From Kingella negevensis (GTDB taxonomy: Bacteria; Pseudomonadota; Gammaproteobacteria; Burkholderiales; Neisseriaceae), in NCBI RefSeq assembly GCF_030177895.1, contig NZ_CP123448.1:1922001-1986000 (forward strand): 64,000 bases of DNA, in the 5' to 3' direction. Under the pieces are notes generated by a model, which saw only the letters and a program-made list of their open reading frames with translations, ran no database searches and was not told the origin of the DNA. Below are positions 18,248-27,191 of this stretch, piece after piece; positions within the stretch are counted from its first letter, which is position 1; the number at the start of each line of letters is the position of its first letter. A program made the translations under genes and the position numbers.

Positions 18248-18571
18248 ATGTCGCTGATTGACAAACTTTTTGGTAAAAAACCAAAAACTGCCACTTTGGC
18301 GCGCGACCGTTTGCAAATCATCATCACGCAAGAACGTGCGAGCCGCGATGCTGAAAGTAATACTCCAGATTATTTGCCTACCTTGCAAAAAGAATTGTTG
18401 GAAGTATTGTCTAAATACGTGAAGATTGAGTTGAACGACATCAATATTTCACGAGAAGAACAAGACGGCGTGGAAATGTTGGCGTTGAATATCACGCTGC
18501 CTGAAACAAAAGCAGCAGAAACGCAGCCTGAAAACGCTGAGACACCGAAATCTGAAGAAGAGAAAGCATAA
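18248..18571 (+). CDS. minE: Cell division topological specificity factor MinE
   Basis: MinE drives MinCD oscillation by stimulating MinD ATPase. The product is 107 residues, about 20 longer than the usual 87-90. The first 85 contain the MinD-interacting helix ([17 protein letters not shown]) and dimer domain ([18 protein letters not shown]). The extra acidic tail ([20 protein letters not shown]) includes a Q-P-E-N encoded by an uptake sequence, like the repeats in the MinC linker. It is tightly coupled to minD upstream and oxyR downstream (2 bases). Confidence 0.95.
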   Translation: MSLIDKLFGKKPKTATLARDRLQIIITQERASRDAESNTPDYLPTLQKELLEVLSKYVKIELNDINISREEQDGVEMLALNITLPETKAAETQPENAETPKSEEEKA

Positions 18572-18573
18572 GC

Positions 18574-19494
18574 ATGACTTTAACTGAGTTGCGCTACATC
18601 GTTGCTGTGGCAAAAGAAAAACATTTTGGACGTGCGGCGCAACGCTGCCATGTGAGCCAGCCCACGTTGTCTATCGCCATTAAAAAATTGGAAGAAGAAC
18701 TGGGCGTTTCCTTGTTTGACCGCAGTAGCAGCGAAATTTTGACTACTGAAGCAGGCACACGAATCGTTACACAGGCTTTGCGCGTGTTGGACGAAGTGGA
18801 CGTGATTCGCCACATGGCAAACGAAGAGCAAAATCAGTTGGAAGGCACTTTTAAACTGGGCTTGATTTTCACCGTTGCGCCCTATTTGTTGCCCAAATTG
18901 ATTATGTCGCTGCGAACTGTTGCGCCGCACATGCCTTTGATTTTGGAAGAAAACTATACCGCAACGCTGACAGAAATGCTCAAACGTGCAGAAGTGGACG
19001 CGATTGTGGTTGCTGAACCTTATGCTGAGCCTGGCATTGACACCATTCCCTTGTATGACGAACCGTTTTTCGTGGTTGTGCCAAAAGGACACCGCTTTGA
19101 AGAACTGGATTCTATTTCCACCGCAGATTTGGCAGAAGAAAACGTGTTATTGCTGACAGAAGGCAACTGCATGCGTGACCAAGTGTTAGGCTCGTGCAGC
19201 GAATTAGCCGCAAAACAGCGCGTGGCAGGTTTGGCGAACACCTTGCAAGGCAGTTCGTTGAACACCATTCGCCACATGGTTGCCAGCGGCTTGGGGATTA
19301 GCTTGTTGCCGTCCACATCGCTGACGGACAACGACCATTTGCTGTTTTCCATTGTGCCGTTTGAAGCTCCAGCACCTAGCCGCCGCGTGGTGTTAGCGTA
19401 TCGCCGCAACTTCGTTCGTCCGCAAGCATTAACTGCCATCGCACAAGCCATTACACACGCGCAACTGGCTGGTGTAACGTTTGTGAAAGAGTAA
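18574..19494 (+). CDS. oxyR: Hydrogen peroxide-responsive LysR regulator OxyR
   Basis: A 306-residue LysR-family activator. The N-terminal winged helix (LRYIVAVAKEKHFGRAAQRC) is followed by a substrate-type domain holding the OxyR redox pair, with cysteines in GNCMRDQVLGSC near residue 200. Oxidation by peroxide should form a disulfide and switch transcription of catalase and peroxidase genes. Its location directly after minE is conserved in Neisseria. A DUS pair that can act as a terminator follows at 19557-19590. Confidence 0.93.
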   Translation: MTLTELRYIVAVAKEKHFGRAAQRCHVSQPTLSIAIKKLEEELGVSLFDRSSSEILTTEAGTRIVTQALRVLDEVDVIRHMANEEQNQLEGTFKLGLIFTVAPYLLPKLIMSLRTVAPHMPLILEENYTATLTEMLKRAEVDAIVVAEPYAEPGIDTIPLYDEPFFVVVPKGHRFEELDSISTADLAEENVLLLTEGNCMRDQVLGSCSELAAKQRVAGLANTLQGSSLNTIRHMVASGLGISLLPSTSLTDNDHLLFSIVPFEAPAPSRRVVLAYRRNFVRPQALTAIAQAITHAQLAGVTFVKE

Positions 19495-19506
19495 ATTGGA
19501 ACGTAG

Positions 19507-19526
19507 GTCGGATTCTTGAATCCGAC
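19507..19526. repeat. Palindromic dispersed repeat GTCGGATTCTTGAATCCGAC
   Basis: A near-perfect 20-base palindrome just after oxyR. A copy with the centre inverted (GTCGGATTCAAGAATCCGAC) lies at 53516-53535 upstream of xerD. Both sit next to GTAGG. Confidence 0.7.
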
Positions 19527-19556
19527 ATTTGGCGACAATATTCAAATATCACAACC

Positions 19557-19590
19557 AAATGCAGCCTGAAAACCCTTTCAGGCTGCATTT
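19557..19590 (+). terminator. DUS inverted pair after oxyR
   Basis: AAATGCAGCCTGAAAA pairs with TTTCAGGCTGCATTTT. It is a typical DUS hairpin at the end of the min-oxyR operon. Confidence 0.7.
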
Positions 19591-19620
19591 TCATATCACA
19601 TTTTTCAGGCTGCAAAACCC

Positions 19621-20721
19621 ATGCAAACCTTGCCCTACCAAAACACCCAAACCGAATACCGCAATGAAAGCACCCAAAAGCCCCCACGCGAAGTCATTGC
19701 CGTGCGCGAAGCGTCCGCCGAACACATCATACAAGCTGCGCGAAACAACATCGCCACCGTATGGCACGGCGATTTTCACAACGCCAAACAAGTTCTGTCC
19801 GCCATCAAAAAGCGCGCCCAACCCAAACCCAAAACCGAAACCGACCCAGCCACCGCGTTCCACAAACACCGCCTAGCTCAATCGCAAACTGCCCGACTGG
19901 TAAATATGTTGCTGGTAGAAATCCACGCCGATTTTATGCTGGATTTGCCACGTTCCCCCAATGTTCAGGCTGCGTTGCGCGATGTGTATGGCGAACCCAA
20001 CACGCAAACTTTTCTGTTGCCACTCAATCAGTTACTCGGCTTTATCGGCGCACACGAATGGCACAAAAAAGGCGTAGCAATCCCCGAACTCGGTGGCAAC
20101 ATTCACGTTCCATTCGGCGTATTTTCCCCCATTCGCGGCGAATATTTATCGCTGCTTTTTCAGGCTGCATTGCCTGAAAACTGCGAAATCGCGCACGACA
20201 TCGGCACAGGCAGCGGCGTGATTGCCGCCATTTTGGCAAAACGCGGCGTGAAAAACATCATCGCCACCGACAACAATCCACGCGCGATTAATTGTGCGCG
20301 TGAAAACATCGCCCGATTAGGTTTTACCAAGCAAGTTTCAGTTTTAGAACAAGATTTGTTCCCCGAAACGCAAGCCGATTTAATCGTCTGCAATCCGCCT
20401 TGGTTGCCAGCCAAACCCACTTCAGCCGTAGAAACCGCGCTATACGACCCCGAACATAGCATGCTACGTGCTTTTTTGCGTGGCGCGGCGACACATTTGC
20501 GTGAAAACGGGCAAGTTTGGCTGATTATTTCAGATTTAGCCGTGCATTTAGGGCTGCGTGGTGCGGATGATTTAGCCGCGTGGTTTGATGAATACGGCTG
20601 GACAATTTCAGGCAACCTGAAAACCACACCGCAACACGGAAAAGCACGTGATATGCGCGACCCATTGGCGTTTGCGCGTTCACAAGAGATTACTTATCTG
20701 TATGTTTTGAAACGGAAATAA
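19621..20721 (+). CDS. Class I SAM-dependent methyltransferase
   Basis: A 366-residue cytoplasmic protein. The C-terminal half (from about residue 185) is a Rossmann-fold methyltransferase with motif I DIGTGSGVIAAILAKRG, acidic loop ATDNNPRAI and catalytic motif CNPPWLP. The NPPW form is typical of N-methyltransferases acting on nitrogen in nucleic acids or glutamine. The N-terminal 180 residues have no recognised domain. The substrate is not known. It starts 30 bases after the oxyR hairpin, and a small gene follows one base after the stop, so the two are likely co-transcribed. Confidence 0.8.
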   Translation: MQTLPYQNTQTEYRNESTQKPPREVIAVREASAEHIIQAARNNIATVWHGDFHNAKQVLSAIKKRAQPKPKTETDPATAFHKHRLAQSQTARLVNMLLVEIHADFMLDLPRSPNVQAALRDVYGEPNTQTFLLPLNQLLGFIGAHEWHKKGVAIPELGGNIHVPFGVFSPIRGEYLSLLFQAALPENCEIAHDIGTGSGVIAAILAKRGVKNIIATDNNPRAINCARENIARLGFTKQVSVLEQDLFPETQADLIVCNPPWLPAKPTSAVETALYDPEHSMLRAFLRGAATHLRENGQVWLIISDLAVHLGLRGADDLAAWFDEYGWTISGNLKTTPQHGKARDMRDPLAFARSQEITYLYVLKRK

Positions 20722-20722
20722 T

Positions 20723-21016
20723 ATGCAATGGACAATCACCAATCGGCTGCCTGAAAACGAACCCGATGAAACCAATCGTGCAGAATACGCCCACCCACAA
20801 CTGATGGGTGGCGCGTCTGACGATGGGCGTTTTGTGTTTGATGTGGTTTGGGCGGAAATGGAAGAATGTTTTGTGCTGACGTTTTTGTGGGTAAATGATG
20901 AATTTGGTTTTTTGGAAGACCAAATCCGCGAATATCCGAAAACGCGCACGGATTTGTTGGCACGAGTGGCGGAATTTCAGGCTGCGCCAGAGTTGGCGTT
21001 TCAAAATGCAGCCTGA
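20723..21016 (+). CDS. Conserved hypothetical protein
   Basis: A 97-residue acidic protein with no signal or membrane segment; no family recognised. It begins one base after the methyltransferase stop, implying translational coupling. Its stop codon is supplied by a DUS: the last codons GCA GCC TGA are part of GCAGCCTGAAAA. An internal DUS-like stretch encodes RLPENE near the start. The next gene begins 19 bases later. Confidence 0.65.
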   Translation: MQWTITNRLPENEPDETNRAEYAHPQLMGGASDDGRFVFDVVWAEMEECFVLTFLWVNDEFGFLEDQIREYPKTRTDLLARVAEFQAAPELAFQNAA

Positions 21017-21034
21017 AAACAGAAAGGTTTAAAC

Positions 21035-22295
21035 ATGAATAACACTTCAGCAGCGCAATGGCTTCAGGCTGCCAATCAGTTTGACAGCGCAGGCGATTGG
21101 CAACAGGCTCTAGACGCTTATCAACAGGCTTACGCGCTTGAGCCGTCCATTGAAACGCAGTTTTCAATCATTTATTGCAAAGGCAAAACAGCGTTTTCTG
21201 CGGACGAATTGCGCGGCGTGATTGAGCTGTGGAATGCCTTTATCGCACAGCAAAGCGCGTTTCAATGGCAGTTTGCCGCGTTTTACAACCGTGGCACGAT
21301 TTTCAGGCTGCTTAATGAATGTGAGTCAGCGAAGCAAGATTTTGAACACGCGTTGCAGCTCAATCCTCAGTTTACGCAAGCACGAAAAGCGTTGGGTTTG
21401 CTGAAGTTAATGCACAGCAAAAACCAAGATGGCTGGCTGGAATATCAAGCGCGATATGAATGCGAAACTAAGCGTTATCCCATTCCTGAATGGTCGGCGG
21501 AGCAGGGGATAGATTGCGGTGTTTACCTGTATGCAGAGCAAGGTTTGGGCGACAATATTCACTTTTTCCGCTATGCGTTGACAGCGAAAAAGCTAGGGCT
21601 GAATGTGGTTGTTAAAAACCATGCGGCTTTGAATGATTTGCTGAACTTTAATTTGCAAGCGCAGGGCATTAAACCCATGCAGGGCGATGGTTTTTCGGTG
21701 CAATATCAAGCGAGTTTGATGGATATGCCTTATCTGCTTGCACCGCTTTTACCACAAATTCCTGACACGCAAGGTTATTTAAAAGTGCAGCCTGAAAAGT
21801 TACAAACGTGGCAAAACCCGTTTTCAGGCTGCAAATGGATTGAATATTGGTGTCGTCTGGTCAAGTATTTCACAAACAACTTTCTTGCATTATCGCAATG
21901 TTTTATTGCCAGAATTTGCCGCGCTGTTTGACAGTCCGCACATGTTTCACTGCTTGCAAAAAGAAATTTCAGCAGAAGACAGAGCGCAGTTAGCGCAGTT
22001 TGAAAACGTAAAATTGTGGGATGAAAATCTGAACGATTTTTCCGACACCGCCGCGTTAATCATGCAGCTTGATTTAGTGATTTGCGTGGACACCGCCGTG
22101 GCGCATCTAGCAGGCGCATTGGGCAAACCCGTGTGGATTTTGATTCCGTTTTCGCCTGATTTTCGTTGGCTGGATAAGGGCGAGCGCAGTATTTGGTATG
22201 ACAGTGCGCGGTTGTTCCGTCAGCAGCAAGTGGGAGACTGGTGCGAACCGTTAGCGCAGGTTAAACAAGCGTTAAATCACTTTCAGGCTGCCTGA
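21035..22295 (+). pseudogene. TPR protein with glycosyltransferase-like domain, frameshifted
   Basis: The first frame (21035 to about 21838) encodes TPR-like helices (SAGDWQQALDAYQQAYALEP, FEHALQLNPQFTQARKALG) and the start of a GT-B-like domain (YLYAEQGLGDNIHFFRYAL). The frame is lost at GCAAATGGATTGAATATTGG. The next frame continues the domain as NIGVVWSS and then the donor-site-like VICVDTAVAHLAGALGKPVW, ending at 22295. A one-base indel near 21835 explains both pieces. The stop codon TGA is part of a DUS. TPR plus heptosyltransferase-like fusions are known in flagellin and surface glycosylation. Confidence 0.75.
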
Positions 22296-22341
22296 AACCG
22301 ACTATAATTTTTCATTTCAACATTGAAACAGGAGCTTACCC

Positions 22342-22719
22342 ATGAAACACGCACTGATATTAGCCACGGCGGCAATGCTGCTTTCTGCCTGTGCGCTCAC
22401 GCCAGAAGAGCAAGCCAAACGCGCCGTAGAACAAAAACGATACGAACAAGATTTGCAAGTTTCCCTAGCCGCACAATGCGACAAAGACACCGCAGCCTTA
22501 ATCCGCCAGCAATTCGACCAGCCTGAATTTGCTAGCGAAAGAGAAAAACAAGATTTCAGGCTGCGTTATGTGGAAAAAGTGAACGACCCGATGTTCCAAT
22601 CATGCTACAAAATGGCGTGGCAAAACTATTCTGCACAACGCCGCTTGCGCCAAATGGAGAACTATTACGATGACTGGGGCTGGCGACGTTTCCCATTCCA
22701 TCATCCGTTTTGGTGGTAA
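22342..22719 (+). CDS. Hypothetical lipoprotein
   Basis: A 125-residue putative outer-membrane or periplasmic lipoprotein: signal MKHALILATAAMLLSACAL with lipobox LSAC, then a charged helical body and an aromatic C-terminus (DDWGWRRFPFHHPFWW). The latter is rich in Trp and His and could be surface-active or bind metal, but no family is recognised. It is preceded by AACAGGAGC, a good ribosome-binding site. A DUS follows the stop. Confidence 0.65.
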   Translation: MKHALILATAAMLLSACALTPEEQAKRAVEQKRYEQDLQVSLAAQCDKDTAALIRQQFDQPEFASEREKQDFRLRYVEKVNDPMFQSCYKMAWQNYSAQRRLRQMENYYDDWGWRRFPFHHPFWW

Positions 22720-22837
22720 TGTTTCAGGCTGCGTAATTCTTCATTAGATTACGTAAATCGCGTTGGCAAAATGCAAACCAGTCTTTAGAATTTATAGAGT
22801 TACTACACTTAATCAATAAATATCAAAGGACTAGAGT

Positions 22838-23149
22838 ATGAAAAAAATGTGTCGCATCGGATTATTGCTCACTTGCGCGATGTCGCTTTCCGCTTGTATC
22901 ATTTTGGACGCGGAGCAACCAGTAGGGTATTCACGGCCGTCTCACCGTTCACGTTCCACAGGTTTTGGCAATGACGTGATAGTGAACTTTGACGGCGTGC
23001 GCAACCATCAAAGCGGCAGCCGTTCACAAATGGAACAAAACAGCTCGTTTTCCATACAGCGCAGCGACAGCCACAACGGTTCGTATTTCGACCATCAACA
23101 CCGCGAGCAGCATAACCGTTCGCGCAGTGAATCTTCATTTTCTTGGTGA
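22838..23149 (+). CDS. Hypothetical lipoprotein rich in Ser, His and Arg
   Basis: A 103-residue protein with a lipoprotein signal (LLLTCAMSLSACII) and a mature part of low complexity, rich in Ser, Arg, His and Asn (HRSRSTGFGND, REQHNRSRSESSFSW). No domain is recognised. It is preceded by AAGGACTAGAGT. A divergent Correia-like repeat begins about ten bases after the stop. Confidence 0.6.
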   Translation: MKKMCRIGLLLTCAMSLSACIILDAEQPVGYSRPSHRSRSTGFGNDVIVNFDGVRNHQSGSRSQMEQNSSFSIQRSDSHNGSYFDHQHREQHNRSRSESSFSW

Positions 23150-23159
23150 TTGCGCTTTA

Positions 23160-23246
23160 AATTTGAATGAATACTGCGTTGCCAACGCCTTTATGTACTA
23201 CGCGTACACGGCGGGCGTTGTCGCCTTGTCTTCATTCGAATTTGAA
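23160..23246. repeat. Divergent Correia-like repeat with different arms
   Basis: The core TACTGCGTTGCCAACGCC...GTACACGGCGGGCGTTGTCGCC matches the interior of the repeats at 31315 and 45230. The arms are instead AAATTTGAATGAA and TTCATTCGAATTT, an inverted pair unrelated to TATAGTT(G/A)ATGCA. Either the arms have been replaced or this is a second subfamily. Confidence 0.6.
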
Positions 23247-23263
23247 ACGCAATTAAATAAAAC

Positions 23264-23302
23264 GCAGCCTGAAAACTATTTTTCAGGCTGCGTTTTAGTT
23301 TA
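23264..23302 (+). terminator. DUS inverted pair
   Basis: AAACGCAGCCTGAAAA pairs with TTTTCAGGCTGCGTTTT, about 37 bases before the next gene. It probably ends transcription of the lipoprotein gene. Confidence 0.6.
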
Positions 23303-23338
23303 AAATTCACGCCGTTTAAAAATATAGAAAGAAACATA

Positions 23339-24289
23339 ATGCAAACAAAAATCCCAGTATTAGCCGATTTTCAGGCTGCCAAAGTGTTGGTGGTGGGTGA
23401 TGTGATGTTAGACCGCTATTGGTTTGGCGATGTAACGCGCATTTCGCCCGAAGCCCCTGTTCCCGTTGCCAAAATTGCGAAAACTGACCATCGCGCAGGC
23501 GGTGCGGCAAACGTAGCGCGAAACATTGCTGCATTAGGTGGACGCGTGGGTTTGCTATCCGTGGTGGGTGACGATGAAGCGGCGGATATGCTGGTGGATT
23601 TACTCAATCAAGACGGTGTGGCAAGCCATTTGCATCGCAGCAAAACCGCACCGACTACGCTGAAATTACGTGTTTTGGCACGTAATCAGCAGCTTATTCG
23701 CTTGGATTTTGAAGAAAAACCTGATTCAGGCAGCCTGAAAAATGTGATGCAAGAATTTGCTGAGTTGGTGGGGCAATATGATGTTGTGATTTTGTCGGAT
23801 TACGGCAAAGGCGTTTTGGACGATGTGGCGGTGCTGATTGCGACGGCGCGCGCGTTGGGCAAACCTGTGTTGATTGACCCGAAAGGCTCGGATTACAGCC
23901 GCTATTATGGAGCGACTTTGCTCACGCCTAACCGTGCGGAATTGAAAGATGCGGCTGGCTCATGGAGCAACGAGGCAGAATTGACAGCAAAAGCGCAAGC
24001 GTTGCGCGAAGAATTGGATTTGGTGGCTTTGCTGGTAACGCGAAGTGAAGAGGGTATGAGCTTGTTCCGTGAGAACGATGTGGTTCATCAGCCAACGCGT
24101 GCGCAAGAAGTGTTTGATGTTTCGGGCGCAGGCGATACGGTGATTGCGGCGATGGGTTTGTGTTTGGCGGCTGGCTATGAGTTGCCTGAAGCCATGCACA
24201 CGGCAAACGCGGCGGCTGGTGTGGTGGTTGCCAAGCTGGGAACGGCAGTTTGCTCATTTGATGAATTAGTTAATGCTTTGGGTAAGTAA
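23339..24289 (+). CDS. hldA: D-glycero-beta-D-manno-heptose-7-phosphate kinase
   Basis: This PfkB-family kinase phosphorylates heptose 7-phosphate at C1 in the ADP-heptose pathway for the lipooligosaccharide core. The 316-residue product has the N-terminal VLVVGDVMLDRYWFGDVTRI, the GGAANVARN block and the C-terminal anion hole and base DVSGAGDTVIAAMG. It lacks the nucleotidyltransferase domain of the bifunctional enterobacterial HldE, as is usual in Neisseriaceae. A terminator follows at 24301. Confidence 0.93.
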   Translation: MQTKIPVLADFQAAKVLVVGDVMLDRYWFGDVTRISPEAPVPVAKIAKTDHRAGGAANVARNIAALGGRVGLLSVVGDDEAADMLVDLLNQDGVASHLHRSKTAPTTLKLRVLARNQQLIRLDFEEKPDSGSLKNVMQEFAELVGQYDVVILSDYGKGVLDDVAVLIATARALGKPVLIDPKGSDYSRYYGATLLTPNRAELKDAAGSWSNEAELTAKAQALREELDLVALLVTRSEEGMSLFRENDVVHQPTRAQEVFDVSGAGDTVIAAMGLCLAAGYELPEAMHTANAAAGVVVAKLGTAVCSFDELVNALGK

Positions 24290-24300
24290 TCGTAGCTTGA

Positions 24301-24332
24301 AAAATGCTTGTTGTATTGAACAAGCATTTTTT
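24301..24332 (+). terminator. Rho-independent terminator after hldA
   Basis: AAAATGCTTGTT pairs with AACAAGCATTTT and is followed by TT. Confidence 0.85.
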
Positions 24333-24463
24333 ATTTTCAGGCAGCCTGAAAACGTGAATTTCAGTTAAAATCACGCCATTCTAATATTTCATTTTTTCAG
24401 GCTTCGTTTTATACAAAAAGCAGCCTGAAAACACGTTTTCAATTAACCAAAGGTAGCAAAAAT

Positions 24464-26137
24464 ATGGCTCAATACGTTTATTCCATGTTGCGCGTGAGCA
24501 AAGTCGTTCCGCCGCAAAAAACCATTATCAAAGACATTTCCTTGTCGTTTTTCCCCGGCGCAAAAATCGGTTTGCTGGGCTTGAACGGCGCGGGTAAATC
24601 CACCGTTTTACGCATTATGGCGGGCGTGGACAAGGAATTTGAAGGCGAAGCCGTGCCAATGAGCGGTTTGAAAATCGGTTATCTGCCGCAAGAACCTGAA
24701 TTAGACCCTGAAAAAACCGTCCGCGAAGAAGTGGAAAGCGGTTTGGGCGAAGTGGCAGCCGCACAAAAACGTTTGGAAGAAGTCTATGCAGCCTATGCTG
24801 ACCCTGACGCGGATTTTGACGCTTTGGCGGAAGAGCAAGGACGTTTGGAAGCGATTATCGCGGCAGGTTCTAGCACAGGCGGTGGCGCGGAACACGAATT
24901 GGAAATCGCGGCGGACGCGTTGCGTTTGCCTGAATGGGACGCGAAAATCGGTAACTTGTCGGGTGGCGAAAAACGCCGCGTGGCGTTGTGCAAGTTGCTG
25001 TTGAGCAAACCTGATATGTTGCTGTTGGACGAGCCGACTAACCACTTGGACGCGGAATCGGTTGATTGGCTGGAACAATTTTTGGTGCGTTTCCCCGGTA
25101 CAGTGGTGGCGGTTACGCACGACCGCTATTTCTTGGACAACGCGGCGGAGTGGATTTTGGAGCTTGACCGCGGACATGGTATCCCTTGGAAAGGCAATTA
25201 TTCGTCTTGGTTGGAGCAAAAAGAGCAACGCCTTGAAAATGAAGCGAAATCGGAAGCGGCGCGTATCAAGGCAATGAAACAGGAATTGGAATGGGTACGC
25301 CAAAACGCGAAAGGTCGTCAGGCGAAATCCAAAGCGCGTTTGGCACGTTTTGAAGAAATGTCTAATTACGAATACCAAAAACGCAATGAAACACAGGAAA
25401 TTTTTATCCCTGTTGCCGAGCGTTTGGGTAATGAAGTGATTGAATTTGAAAATGTTTCTAAATCGTTTGGCGACCGTGTGTTGATTGATGATTTGAGTTT
25501 CAAAATTCCAGCAGGCGCGATTGTCGGCGTGATTGGTGCGAACGGTGCGGGTAAATCCACATTGTTCAAATTGATTTCGGGCAAAGAACAACCCGATTCA
25601 GGCAGCGTGAAAATTGGTCAAACGGTAAAAATGTCATTGATTGACCAAAGCCGTGAAGGTTTGCAAAATGATAAAACGGTGTTTGATAACATCGCGGAAG
25701 GTCGTGATATTTTGCAAGTGGGGCAATTTGAAATCCCTGCGCGTGCGTATTTGGGGCGTTTCAATTTCAAGGGTAGCGACCAAAGTAAAATTGCTGGGCA
25801 GTTGTCGGGCGGCGAACGTGGACGTTTACATTTGGCGAAAACGCTGTTGGCTGGCGGCAATGTGTTGTTGCTTGACGAGCCGTCTAACGATTTGGACGTG
25901 GAAACTTTGCGTGCGTTGGAAGATGCGTTGTTAGAATTTGCAGGCAGCGTAATGGTGATTTCGCATGACCGTTGGTTCTTGGACAGAATTGCGACACATA
26001 TTTTGGCTTGCGAGGGCGATTCAAAATGGGTGTTTTTTGACGGCAACTATCAGGAATACGAAGCGGATAAAAAACGCCGTTTGGGTGAAGAAGCGGCGAA
26101 ACCAAAACGCATTAAGTATAAACCTGTAACACGTTGA
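24464..26137 (+). CDS. ettA: Energy-dependent translational throttle protein EttA
   Basis: EttA is an ABC-F ATPase that binds the ribosomal E site and gates entry into elongation according to ATP/ADP level. The 557-residue product has two ABC domains, Walker A GLNGAGKST and GANGAGKST, two LSGGE signatures (NLSGGEKRRVAL and QLSGGERGRLHL), and catalytic motifs DEPTNHLD and DEPSNDLD. The charged linker between them (about residues 240-310) is the P-site tRNA-interaction motif. No membrane segments. It stands alone behind a DUS pair. Confidence 0.95.
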   Translation: MAQYVYSMLRVSKVVPPQKTIIKDISLSFFPGAKIGLLGLNGAGKSTVLRIMAGVDKEFEGEAVPMSGLKIGYLPQEPELDPEKTVREEVESGLGEVAAAQKRLEEVYAAYADPDADFDALAEEQGRLEAIIAAGSSTGGGAEHELEIAADALRLPEWDAKIGNLSGGEKRRVALCKLLLSKPDMLLLDEPTNHLDAESVDWLEQFLVRFPGTVVAVTHDRYFLDNAAEWILELDRGHGIPWKGNYSSWLEQKEQRLENEAKSEAARIKAMKQELEWVRQNAKGRQAKSKARLARFEEMSNYEYQKRNETQEIFIPVAERLGNEVIEFENVSKSFGDRVLIDDLSFKIPAGAIVGVIGANGAGKSTLFKLISGKEQPDSGSVKIGQTVKMSLIDQSREGLQNDKTVFDNIAEGRDILQVGQFEIPARAYLGRFNFKGSDQSKIAGQLSGGERGRLHLAKTLLAGGNVLLLDEPSNDLDVETLRALEDALLEFAGSVMVISHDRWFLDRIATHILACEGDSKWVFFDGNYQEYEADKKRRLGEEAAKPKRIKYKPVTR

Positions 26138-26146
26138 TTTTAAACT

Positions 26147-26178
26147 ATTCAGGTAGCCTGAAAATAATCTTTCAGGCT
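26147..26178 (+). terminator. Imperfect DUS inverted pairs after ettA
   Basis: TTCAGGTAGCCTGAAAA and TTTCAGGCTGCCTGAAA follow ettA in succession. The first contains AGGCTACCTGAA on the minus strand, the form reported for Eikenella, here probably a point mutant of the local dialect. Confidence 0.5.
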
Positions 26179-26199
26179 GCCTGAAATACCGAGAAAATT

Positions 26200-27078
26200 A
26201 TGATTTACCAAATTATCGCGCTTATCATTTGGGGAAGCGCGTTTATTTCTGCCAAATACGCGCAAATGATGTTAGACCCGATTTTGCTGGTGCAATTTCG
26301 TCTAACCATTGCCGCGATTATTGTCGCGCCAATGGCATTGCGGCACGTTCATCGCATTAAACGCCCATCTTGGAAGCCGTTGATTGCCATGGCGTTTCTC
26401 AATTATGTCGCCGTGTTATTCTTGCAATTCAAAGGTTTGCAATACACATCAGCTTCCAGTGCTGTAACGATTTTGGGGCTTGAGCCACTGATTGTCGTGT
26501 TTTTGGGGCATTTTTTCTTTAAAGATAAAGCGAAAAGTTACCACTGGTTTTGTGGGCTTTTAGCGTTTATCGGCGTGATTACCCTGATTGCAGGCGGACA
26601 CGGTGCGGAAATTGGCGGTGAAATCAGTTTACTGGGTTGTTTTTTGGTGTTTTTGGGCAGCATTACTTTTGCTTGCATTTTGCGCCCCACTCAAGCCCTG
26701 TTGAAAAATATTTCAGCATCAAGTTATTCATTATTATCGCTTTTGTTCGCACCATTTCTTGCGCTGCCGTTCACAGCCATTTTCACGCAAACGTGGGAAA
26801 TTCATTGGAATACGCAAGGTGTATTGGGCTTGCTGTATCTCGGCATTTGCTGCAACTGGCTAGCTTATTGGCTGTGGAACAAAGGCATGGATAGCGTGCC
26901 AGCCAATTTGTCGGGTTTGCTGGCTGCGCTTGAGCCGATTTTTGGCGTGGCGATGGCAGTGTTGCTGCTGCACGAACAGATTACATGGATTTCGTGGATT
27001 GGCATTGGTATTGTGACTTTTTCTACCGTTTTGGCAACGATTTTGCCGCGTTTTGAAAAGAAAGCAGCGGTTAATTGA
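26200..27078 (+). CDS. EamA-family (DMT superfamily) transporter
   Basis: A 292-residue inner-membrane protein with about ten hydrophobic segments arranged as two EamA repeats. The first begins at IIALIIWGSAFISAKYAQ and the second near GCFLVFLGSITFACILR. Both end with the typical L-E-P motif (TILGLEPLIVVFLG and LAALEPIFGVAMAVLL). Members export amino acids or metabolites, but the substrate is not predictable. It sits alone between ettA and hda and is followed by a DUS pair. Confidence 0.88.
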   Translation: MIYQIIALIIWGSAFISAKYAQMMLDPILLVQFRLTIAAIIVAPMALRHVHRIKRPSWKPLIAMAFLNYVAVLFLQFKGLQYTSASSAVTILGLEPLIVVFLGHFFFKDKAKSYHWFCGLLAFIGVITLIAGGHGAEIGGEISLLGCFLVFLGSITFACILRPTQALLKNISASSYSLLSLLFAPFLALPFTAIFTQTWEIHWNTQGVLGLLYLGICCNWLAYWLWNKGMDSVPANLSGLLAALEPIFGVAMAVLLLHEQITWISWIGIGIVTFSTVLATILPRFEKKAAVN

Positions 27079-27191
27079 AATGTGCTATTTTTCAGGCTGC
27101 GTTTAAGATTAAATGCAGCCTGAAAACCTATACAATCCTTGTCTAACCCTTTACAATCCTACCACTTTCGTATTTTCAACCATTCAACACC

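Noticed and set aside
24701..25591. Long antisense open frame (296 codons) inside ettA
   Set aside because: It lies wholly opposite a conserved, complete ettA gene, has no recognisable domain or RBS, and reads as a shadow of the codon bias on the other strand.
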